From contig JAQXKW010000128.1 of assembly GCA_029010655.1 (NCBI GenBank), forward strand, positions 1 through 11,795: a stretch of 11,795 bases of DNA, read 5' to 3'. Below, one piece after another: positions 1 through 5,850 of this stretch. The first letter of the stretch is position 1. Each line of letters opens with the position of its first letter. The translations under genes were made by a program, and so were the position numbers. Below the pieces are notes generated by a model, which saw only the letters and a program-made list of their open reading frames with translations, had not been told where the DNA came from and ran no database searches. This stretch comes from Clostridia bacterium. GTDB taxonomy: Bacteria; Bacillota; Clostridia; Oscillospirales; CAG-272.

Positions 1-52
1 TAAATTCTTTTCTTAATTCTTCCACAGTTTTGTCCTTCCAAGGCATTTCCAT
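1..52 (-). CDS. IS transposase N-terminus, partial
   Basis: Only the first 17 codons are present, reading MEMPWKDKTVEELRKEF. A MPWK start followed by a charged helix and a phrase of the type EELRxEF is typical of the helix-turn-helix N-terminus of IS481-like transposases, where DDE integrase-type proteins start with a DNA-binding domain. An AGAGG ribosome binding site lies just upstream of the ATG at 52; a second in-frame ATG at 46 is possible. The repeated end sites at 99-145 lie directly upstream, so the promoter probably overlaps them and transposase may repress itself. The rest of the gene is outside the window. I am fairly sure this is a transposase start and less sure of the family. Confidence 0.55.
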   Translation of the reverse strand, partial: MEMPWKDKTVEELRKEF

Positions 53-98
53 AACCTCTTTCTTTTGGTCATTTCTTGCCTTCTCTTATACTTCAAAA

Positions 99-145
99 CT
101 GTTTACGATCCTATTACATTACCTGTTTACTATCTTATTACATTG
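99..145. repeat. Tandem 23-bp repeats at the IS end
   Basis: Two direct copies lie at 99-121 and 123-145, each starting CTGTTTAC and ending TATTACATT plus one base. About 20 of 23 positions match. They lie between the presumed IS tip at 149 and the transposase gene, so they are probably transposase binding sites and possibly an operator for the transposase promoter. Confidence 0.65.
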
Positions 146-149
146 TACA

Positions 150-487
150 GCTTGCTCCCGCCGTTTTACTGCTTTTTGCCGTAATATAGAGCTATGATGG
201 CGCGCAAAGACACAACTCATCCACCGGCAAAGCCGGTCCCCCTTCCCGCCGCCGGGGGTCCCCGTTTCTCCGTTTGCCGGAGAAATGGGGGTCGGTGTTA
301 AGGGAAGGCTTTTGGCGGGAGCAAGCCCCCGCCCTACGGAAAAATGTCCGCATTTGCGCTGACGGAAGGTACCATCAAAGCATACGTAGAGATCGCCACG
401 ACGGGCAGAATGCCCGTCTCGCAATGACACCCCTGCGGGGTGTGGGCGGCTTCGCCGCCGGCTAGCCGCCAGCCGCTAGCCGCTAAC
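150..487. repeat. Gene-free stretch packed with short palindromes
   Basis: I see no credible gene here; open frames run straight through hairpins. By direct reading it contains at least six inverted repeats with short loops: 223-228/232-237 (ACCGGC), 260-271/279-290 (12 bp, one mismatch), 314-319/328-333 (GGCGGG), 401-407/411-417 (ACGGGCA), 428-433/437-442 (CACCCC) and 445-450/454-459 (GGCGGC). A GCTAGCCGCC/AGCCGCTAGCCGCTA run follows at 461-485. The 13-mer at 314-326 recurs inverted at 150-162 next to the IS tip. Such clusters resemble REP/MITE-like dispersed intergenic elements of Clostridia. Copy number elsewhere in the genome cannot be seen from here. Confidence 0.55.
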
Positions 488-492
488 TGCTG

Positions 493-536
493 AAAAATGG
501 CTGACGCAAGTGATAAAATCACCGACAGCCATTTTT
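493..536 (-). terminator. Rho-independent terminator after the topoisomerase gene
   Basis: An 11-bp perfect stem (493-503 with 526-536) encloses a second 5-bp stem (510-514 with 518-522, GTGAT/ATCAC). On the minus strand the hairpin starts within two bases of the topoisomerase TGA stop and ends in TTTTT. The plus strand also ends in a T run, so it could act in both directions. It closes the acetylation/topoisomerase operon and leaves no room for a downstream A-subunit gene in the same transcript. Confidence 0.8.
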
Positions 537-537
537 C

Positions 538-2538
538 TCATATATCCGCTCTATCGGCATACTGTGCGGCAAAATGGGCGATATACTCTTTTCTTTCGGC
601 AAGGTTATCTCCCAAAAGCACGTCGAAAATATGCTCCGTTGCTTCTGCCTCGCACTCCGTTACCCTTATCAGCCGTCTGGTTTCCGGGTTCATTGTGGTC
701 TGCCACATCATGTCCGGCTCGTTTTCGCCCAGACCCTTTGACCTTTGGATAGTATATTTTTCGTCTCCCAGATTTTTCAGTATTTCCGCTTTCTCCGGCT
801 CGTTATAGGCGAAATATATTCCGCTTTTTGCGGTTATCTCAAAGAGGGGGGACTCCGCAATATACACCTTTCCCTCTTTTATAAGCGTGGGGAGAAGTCT
901 GTTGAACAAGGTAAGAAGCAGAGTTCTTATCTGATAGCCGTCCTCGTCCGCATCGGTACAGATAATGATTTTCGACCAGCGGAGCGCATTAATATTAAAG
1001 GGCGGCATATCGGTTTTCACCTTTGTTTTGAACTCTACTCCGCATCCGATAACTCGGAGAAGGTCAACTATAATATCGCTTTTGAATATTCTGTCGTAGC
1101 TGCTTTTCTGACAGTTGAGAGTTTTTCCTCTGACGGGGATTATGGCCTGAAATTCCGCATCGCGTCCCAGCTTACAGCTTGTCATTGCGGAGTCGCCCTC
1201 AACTATATACAGCTCTCGCCGCTCAGGGTCCTTTGAGCGGCAGGAAACGAACTTTTCAACTCTCGATGACACGTCCGTGGCGGCTACCAGCTTCTTTTTT
1301 ATATTAAGCCTTTCCTTTTCCACGTGCTCACGGGTGCGTTTATTTACAAGCACCTGAGTTATGAGCTTGTCCGTATCCGACGGATTTTCCGCAAAATATA
1401 TTTCAAGCTGTTCCTTAATAAAGGCTGTGAGAGCCTCCGCTATAAAGGAGTTTCTTATAGCCTTTTTCGTTTGGTTTTCGTAGGAGGCAACTGTGGAGGC
1501 GGAATTAACCACCATGGCAAGGCAGTCCTCAATGTCGGAGAAGGAAATTTTTCCCTCGTTCTTATTGTACTTGCCCATGGTGCGTATCTGCTTGTCCACC
1601 GCATAGGTAAAGGCAGTTCTCACCGCCTTATCGGGGGAGCCGCCGTGTTCAAGAAAGCTTGAGTTATGGTAATACTCAAGAAAATGCACCTGATTTGACA
1701 TGCAGAATGCCATTTCCGCCACAAGCCCGTATTCCTCACGGTCGTCACGGTCACGTCCTCTGACCTCGCTCATCTTCCAGAGCGTGACGGGGGTTTGCGC
1801 CGTTTCGCCCACTCTTCTGCCTATATAATCCACAATACCTGCGGAATAAAAATATTCGTTTTCAAAAAACGTGCCGTCCGGGTTTTCGTACTTAAACTTA
1901 AAGCGCAGACCTGCGTTGATAACCGCCTGCTGTTCCAGTATATCCTCGAAATATTCACGGGGGATAACAATATCCGTGAAAACCTCAAGGTCGGGACGCC
2001 AATAGGTGAGCGTTCCCGTGCGGCGTTCCTTTTTATCAAGCGTTCTTATCTGAAGCTCCGACACGGGCTCGCCCTTTTTGAAGGACATATGGGCTTCCTC
2101 CGTACCGTTATAGGAATACACCTCAAAAAAGTCGGAGGAATACTGAGTGGCGCATGCGCCCAGACCGTTAAGTCCCAGAGAATATTTATAAGCGGAAGCG
2201 CTGTCGTTATTCTTGTACTTTGCTCCCGCATACATTTCGCAGTACACAAGCTCCCAGTTATAACAGCCGTACTTTTCGTTATACCCCATGGGTACGCCTC
2301 TGCCGTGGTCGTCCACCTCAATGGAATTGTCCTTATATACGGTTACCTCGATAAGATCGCCGTAGCCCTCCTTTGCCTCGTCAACCGAATTGGAAAGTAT
2401 CTCGAAAAAGGCGTGCTTACAGCCCTCAATATCGTCCGAGCCGAAAACCACCTGCGGTTTCTGACGGACTCTCTCGGCGCCCTCCAGCTTTTCGATTGAC
2501 TGGTCGTTATAAGTCGCTGCGTTTTCTTTTTTAGCCAT
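538..2538 (-). CDS. Divergent type IIA topoisomerase B subunit (GyrB/ParE-like)
   Basis: This 666-residue protein is the ATPase plus Toprim subunit of a type IIA DNA topoisomerase, which passes one duplex through another in the cytoplasm together with a GyrA/ParC-like partner. The GHKL ATPase keeps the E46-N50-D53 motif, DDHGRG at 76-81 and GLNGLGACA at 122-130; the transducer keeps QTK at 356-358. The Toprim domain has EGDSA at 447-451, DADED at 529-533 and QRSKGLGE at 598-605. Several usually fixed positions differ: RQKPQVVFGS replaces RKRPGMYIGS, EGDSAMTS replaces EGDSAGGS, DADEDGYQI replaces DADVDGAHI, and the EGGTHE-type loop reads EHGGSPDK. It therefore belongs to a diverged paralogue group rather than housekeeping gyrase. 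Length fits ParE, without the gyrase insert. The start has AAAGGAA 12 bases upstream. It lies 44 bp after the lipoprotein gene, is last in the operon, and no A-subunit gene is present in this window. Confidence 0.9.
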   Translation of the reverse strand: MAKKENAATYNDQSIEKLEGAERVRQKPQVVFGSDDIEGCKHAFFEILSNSVDEAKEGYGDLIEVTVYKDNSIEVDDHGRGVPMGYNEKYGCYNWELVYCEMYAGAKYKNNDSASAYKYSLGLNGLGACATQYSSDFFEVYSYNGTEEAHMSFKKGEPVSELQIRTLDKKERRTGTLTYWRPDLEVFTDIVIPREYFEDILEQQAVINAGLRFKFKYENPDGTFFENEYFYSAGIVDYIGRRVGETAQTPVTLWKMSEVRGRDRDDREEYGLVAEMAFCMSNQVHFLEYYHNSSFLEHGGSPDKAVRTAFTYAVDKQIRTMGKYNKNEGKISFSDIEDCLAMVVNSASTVASYENQTKKAIRNSFIAEALTAFIKEQLEIYFAENPSDTDKLITQVLVNKRTREHVEKERLNIKKKLVAATDVSSRVEKFVSCRSKDPERRELYIVEGDSAMTSCKLGRDAEFQAIIPVRGKTLNCQKSSYDRIFKSDIIVDLLRVIGCGVEFKTKVKTDMPPFNINALRWSKIIICTDADEDGYQIRTLLLTLFNRLLPTLIKEGKVYIAESPLFEITAKSGIYFAYNEPEKAEILKNLGDEKYTIQRSKGLGENEPDMMWQTTMNPETRRLIRVTECEAEATEHIFDVLLGDNLAERKEYIAHFAAQYADRADI

Positions 2539-2568
2539 TTTTGTGACAGTTCCTTTACTTTTCGTTTA

Positions 2569-2582
2569 TTTGCTTTTGCAAA
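2569..2582 (-). other. Small hairpin between lipoprotein and topoisomerase genes
   Basis: A 5-bp stem (2569-2573, TTTGC, with 2578-2582, GCAAA) with a TTTT loop sits right after the lipoprotein stop. It is too weak and AT-rich to be called a terminator with confidence. No clear promoter is visible in the 44-bp gap, so read-through into the topoisomerase gene is likely; the hairpin could reduce it or protect the upstream mRNA end. Confidence 0.3.
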
Positions 2583-2999
2583 TCACCATTCGGATTTAGT
2601 GATATTCCCGTTTTCGTCCACCAAAAGATAGCCGCAAAGGGTATATGTGCCGTCATCTGCATGGACGGAAATTCGTATTTTCGTATAGTTTTTGCCGTCT
2701 GCGCTTTCCTCGCCGTCATAGGAAAAGGAATATTTCAGCCCGGACTGAGGGTCCGTTTCTCCCAGATAGTCCTTTGCCGCCTTCATTGCCGCTTCTCTTT
2801 TTTCCTCGGCGGGGTCGGTTTCCTCGGGGGCTTCGGCAGCCGTCCCCTTTGGGGGAGCGGTAACGTCCTCAAAGCCCTCGCGTGCGTTTGCGGCGGTTGT
2901 ATCCTTTGCGGCGTGCTCGTTAATAACGCTCCGTCTGCTGCAGGATGCGGCAGATAATACCATTAACATAGCCATTATTACGGTTAAAAATCTTTTCAT
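2583..2999 (-). CDS. Small lipoprotein of unknown function
   Basis: This 138-residue protein has a charged start, a hydrophobic core and a lipobox-like AASC with the cysteine at residue 20, so it is probably exported and lipid-anchored on the outer face of the membrane. Residues 21 to about 70 form a low-complexity linker rich in Ala, Glu, Thr and Pro. Residues 70-138 look like one small folded domain with alternating beta-type patterns ending GYLLVDENGNITKSEW. I do not recognise the family. The start is supported by GAGGG about six bases upstream, overlapping the end of the preceding acetylation gene, which stops 10 bp before. That tight spacing suggests translational coupling, so a role beside the O-acetylation machinery at the cell surface is plausible but unproven. 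Confidence 0.75.
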   Translation of the reverse strand: MKRFLTVIMAMLMVLSAASCSRRSVINEHAAKDTTAANAREGFEDVTAPPKGTAAEAPEETDPAEEKREAAMKAAKDYLGETDPQSGLKYSFSYDGEESADGKNYTKIRISVHADDGTYTLCGYLLVDENGNITKSEW

Positions 3000-3009
3000 A
3001 CAGCCCTCG

Positions 3010-4302
3010 CTATTTCAGTCCGGAATTGAGCACCTTCAGATATGCGCCCTCTGTCAGCGTTTCCATATTATAAAGCATTAACACCTTGTTTATTCCTTTT
3101 TCCTCACACAGCTTTATGACGGAGGAGGAATAATACCTAAGGTCTATCATAATAAGATTATAGTGACGGGCTAAAAACTGCACGGTGCTGTGGGAGAAGG
3201 AGTCCTTGAGAACAAGTACCGTTTCTCTGTCCGTTCTTTTTTCCTTAATCTCCGTATAGCCGAAGTTTCCGCCTATAAATGCGGCATATTTATCCTTTTC
3301 CGAGAGAAATTCGCGAACGAAATAGGTGCCGTCGAACACAGCGTAGGTTTTTCCGTCCTCCTCAATATAACTGCATCTGTCGTATCCTTCAAAACGGCGG
3401 GACGGCTCCAGAATTTTCAAGATAAAGTTATCGTCCCCGTTCCAGCGGTAGAAATCAAGCCGGTCGGGCTGTGCCCATTTTATTCCGGAGGACGACCAGG
3501 TGGTGCCGAAAAATTCCTCAGACGCCGTTTCCTTTGTGAAATCGGCAAGCTCATAGGGCTCCTCACCCAGCTTCTCCGCAATAATCCGGTAAGCGTAATA
3601 TGCGCCAAGAGAATTCCAATGGTGGTCGTTTTTATAATAAAGCTCCTGACCCTCTCTTTCAAGCTCACGGAGGTCATCTCTGAGATTTACAAACTCAATG
3701 CCCGCCGCCGAGCATTTATCGGAGAGAATTCCCCATATTCTGTCGGAGCACTCCGTTCCGTACACGGAGGGGAGCTTTTCGTCCGCCACGTCCTGCTTTC
3801 TTCCCGCAAAGGCGGGAACGCACTTAATTCCCTTTTCCTCTGCGGCTTTTATAAAGTTTGCGGCAGAGGTTATGTTTATGCTGAGATTATCCTCGTCGGG
3901 ATAGTCGTTTCTGGCTATAAGATAGCCGTCCGAGCCGAGAATTACGGAATTGTTCTGCATTTTAAGCTGGGCGGTTTCCGTCACGGCCTTTACCCCCACG
4001 AAAAAGTTTCGGCAGGGGAACTGGTCCGCCATATAATCGGAAAACTCCTCCGTAAGGTTTCCCGAAAACAGGTTTTCAAAGGAGACCTCCGGGGCTGTCT
4101 GCAGGGAACGGTTTTCCTCTGCGGAAAAGTCGTTATCCGGCAAAATCCAGAACAGCGCCGCAAAGATATAAATAAATCCCAATGTGAGAACGCACAGGAG
4201 AATATTTGAAAATTTCGACTCCTTCGACAGAGACATTTGAAGCGCCATATATTCTGCGGCTTCCGTGTCTGCGTCTTTTCTTTTTTTAATGTTATCGCTC
4301 AT
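3010..4302 (-). CDS. DHHW-family (AlgJ/AlgX-like) polysaccharide O-acetylation protein
   Basis: This 430-residue membrane-anchored protein probably transfers acetyl groups to an exported polysaccharide with the MBOAT protein encoded just upstream. A cytoplasmic tail of about 30 residues precedes one transmembrane segment (about 31-54); the rest should lie outside the membrane. The family-typical ENRSL...P stretch follows at 63-71. DHHW at 226-229 supplies the Asp-x-His pair, and LKDSFSH at 365-371 supplies the candidate catalytic serine (S368). Asp-His before the serine is the permuted SGNH arrangement known from AlgJ/AlgX. Length suits the DHHW family. Its start lies 13 bp after the MBOAT stop, with a modest GGTGA site; the lipoprotein follows 10 bp downstream. 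The acceptor polymer cannot be named because no glycan synthesis genes lie beside it. Confidence 0.85.
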   Translation of the reverse strand: MSDNIKKRKDADTEAAEYMALQMSLSKESKFSNILLCVLTLGFIYIFAALFWILPDNDFSAEENRSLQTAPEVSFENLFSGNLTEEFSDYMADQFPCRNFFVGVKAVTETAQLKMQNNSVILGSDGYLIARNDYPDEDNLSINITSAANFIKAAEEKGIKCVPAFAGRKQDVADEKLPSVYGTECSDRIWGILSDKCSAAGIEFVNLRDDLRELEREGQELYYKNDHHWNSLGAYYAYRIIAEKLGEEPYELADFTKETASEEFFGTTWSSSGIKWAQPDRLDFYRWNGDDNFILKILEPSRRFEGYDRCSYIEEDGKTYAVFDGTYFVREFLSEKDKYAAFIGGNFGYTEIKEKRTDRETVLVLKDSFSHSTVQFLARHYNLIMIDLRYYSSSVIKLCEEKGINKVLMLYNMETLTEGAYLKVLNSGLK

Positions 4303-4315
4303 AGCCGTTCACCGC

Positions 4316-5734
4316 TCAGAATCTGAAATAAAGGAAGGGGTTATATGAAGAATCCACAAGATAGCCCGTGCACACAAGGAGCACTGCGCCGCAGGCAATG
4401 CTGACGGCACATCTCGCCGCCCTGCCGCAGGAATAGAACTTATAGTAAAGCTTTTTTGGCAGGGGAGTGGACGCAATACAGAGAATTGCAATAAGCACCA
4501 GGCTTCGGAGAAGGTCGAACAGCACAGCCGAATTTGCAAGCGCCGCCCCGCCCCCGCCGAACATATAGCCCAGATATGTAAAGCCTGCGGAAATGTCCTC
4601 AAACACAAACAGAAGCCAGCCGAACAGAACGAACACCAGGGTATATATGTGGGACACGAATGCGGGCATTTTTTTCAGCGCCTTTGAAAGGAAAGCCTTT
4701 TCGATAAGTAAGAGGGCGCAGTAGTAAAGTCCCCACAGGACAAAGTTCCAAGAGGCGCCGTGCCAAAGTCCCGTCAAAAACCACACTACAAGAATATTGC
4801 GGTACATTTTGAATTTTGAACAGCGGTTGCCGCCCAGGGGGATATACACATATTCACGGAACCACGTGCCCATTGAAATATGCCAGCGGCGCCAGAATTC
4901 CGTAATGCTTTTTGAAACGTAGGGGTAATAGAAATTTTCCTTAAAGGTAAAGCCAAGCATTTTTCCAAGCCCTATTGCCATATCGGAATAGGCGGAAAAA
5001 TCGAAGTATATCTGGAAGGCATAAAAGATTATACCAAGCCATGCGCCAAGCACCGTGGGAGAAACGGCGGAGGCGTCTCTGAAGCTGTCCCACAGCTCGC
5101 CGGCGCAGTTTGCAAGCAAAATTTTTTTCGCAAAGCCGCACACGAAGGTTCTCATGCCAGAGGCGAACATATCGATGTTATGGGGACGGCTGCGGAGCTG
5201 GTCGTCTATGTCCTGATAGCGGACGATAGGTCCTGCAATAAGCTGAGGGAAAAGGGTGACGTATGCGCCGAAGGAGGCGATATTTTTCTGCACCTTTGCG
5301 TCGCCCCGGTATATATCTATTGTATAGGACATGGTTTGGAAGGTATAGAAGGATATACCGATGGGAAGCTCAATATCCGCAAGAAGGGGTATTTTCTGCA
5401 AAAAGTCGAAGGGCAGAAGCTGAAGATTTGAAACGATAAACGTATAATACTTAAAAAACGCAAGAACGCTCAGGTTTAATACTGCACTTGCAATAACAAA
5501 CCTTTTCGCCTTTTTCTTGTCAGTCTCCCTGTATTTTCCCGCATAATAGCCACATATGTAATCCACAATAATGGAATACAGCATGATGGTCACATATACG
5601 GGCTCGCCCCAGCCGTAAAAGGCAAGGCTCACAATAAGGAGCACTATGTTTCTGAAATGAAGCGGAACTACGTAATAGATAAGAATTGTGACCGCAAAGA
5701 ACAGAAACAGAAATTCAAGAGATGAAAATACCAT
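4316..5734 (-). CDS. MBOAT O-acyltransferase, AlgI-like
   Basis: This polytopic membrane protein of 472 residues should move an acyl (probably acetyl) group from a cytoplasmic donor across the membrane to the DHHW partner, for O-acetylation of a surface polysaccharide. The classic N-terminus MVFSSLEFLFLFF is followed by many hydrophobic segments. Family motifs include GISFYTFQTMSYTIDIYRG (about 126-144), FPQLIAGPIVRY (162-173), EFWRRWHISM (279-288, His285) and TGLWHGASWNF (321-331, with the invariant His325). I chose the ATG at 5734 because GGGAG lies six bases before it and AlgI proteins start this way; the ATG at 5755 has no ribosome site and would add seven atypical residues. It is first in the minus-strand operon, behind an extended -10 promoter. 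Function is secure at the family level; the substrate is unknown. Confidence 0.9.
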   Translation of the reverse strand: MVFSSLEFLFLFFAVTILIYYVVPLHFRNIVLLIVSLAFYGWGEPVYVTIMLYSIIVDYICGYYAGKYRETDKKKAKRFVIASAVLNLSVLAFFKYYTFIVSNLQLLPFDFLQKIPLLADIELPIGISFYTFQTMSYTIDIYRGDAKVQKNIASFGAYVTLFPQLIAGPIVRYQDIDDQLRSRPHNIDMFASGMRTFVCGFAKKILLANCAGELWDSFRDASAVSPTVLGAWLGIIFYAFQIYFDFSAYSDMAIGLGKMLGFTFKENFYYPYVSKSITEFWRRWHISMGTWFREYVYIPLGGNRCSKFKMYRNILVVWFLTGLWHGASWNFVLWGLYYCALLLIEKAFLSKALKKMPAFVSHIYTLVFVLFGWLLFVFEDISAGFTYLGYMFGGGGAALANSAVLFDLLRSLVLIAILCIASTPLPKKLYYKFYSCGRAARCAVSIACGAVLLVCTGYLVDSSYNPFLYFRF

Positions 5735-5777
5735 GGCTCTCCCTTCGTTTCCCATATTTGGAATAGTAATTCATATT

Positions 5778-5783
5778 ATTATA
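5778..5783 (-). promoter_or_regulatory. Extended -10 promoter of the O-acetylation operon
   Basis: Read on the minus strand this is TGGTATAAT, a perfect -10 box with the TGn extension. The region 17 bp upstream is only a T-rich run, and an extended -10 often replaces a good -35. It lies about 44 bp before the MBOAT start codon and just beyond the terminator of the preceding lysozyme gene, so it begins an independent transcript. Confidence 0.65.
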
Positions 5784-5791
5784 CCATATGT

Positions 5792-5838
5792 TGTTAAAAA
5801 AATAAAGGGGATAAGGAGATTTTTTACCTCCTTATCCC
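5792..5838 (-). terminator. Rho-independent terminator after the dockerin-lysozyme gene
   Basis: An 11-bp perfect stem (GGGATAAGGAG, 5808-5818, with 5828-5838) and a 9-base loop are followed on the minus strand by CTTTATTTTTTT. It lies 12 bp after the dockerin gene stop and separates the two minus-strand operons. Confidence 0.85.
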
Positions 5839-5850
5839 GACAAAATAATA

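Larger units (their letters stand above)
1..149 (-). mobile_element. Insertion sequence, left end only (IS481/IS3-like)
   Basis: This is the left end of an insertion sequence that continues off the window. Reading on the minus strand, the element appears to begin TGTACAATG at 149, and TGT ends are usual for IS481-type elements. Two near-identical 23-bp copies follow in direct orientation, at 123-145 and 99-121; they differ at three positions by eye and repeat every 24 bp. Doubled end sites of this kind commonly bind transposase. A transposase start codon lies at 52. The 13 bp immediately outside the element (150-162) reappear inverted at 314-326 in the flanking palindromic DNA, which supports a boundary near 149/150. 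The far end is not visible, so neither the target duplication nor intactness can be judged. The family name rests on the short N-terminus and the end sequence. Confidence 0.6.

Noticed and set aside
119..430. 103-codon minus-strand frame in the palindromic region
   Set aside because: It starts in hairpin DNA and runs through several palindromes into the IS end, with no domain.
221..487. CRISPR-like or tRNA-like structure in the palindromic region
   Set aside because: The hairpins differ in sequence and spacing, there are no regular spacers, and no cloverleaf can be drawn.
1795..2499. 234-codon open frame on the plus strand
   Set aside because: It lies antisense inside the topoisomerase gene, whose motifs are unmistakable; it has no recognisable domain.
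3190..4209. 339-codon open frame on the plus strand
   Set aside because: It is antisense to the DHHW-family gene and has no coherent family features; long shadow frames are expected opposite this coding strand.
5735..5755. Seven-residue N-terminal extension of the AlgI-like protein
   Set aside because: The upstream ATG lacks a ribosome site, while the inner ATG has GGGAG and gives the family-typical start.
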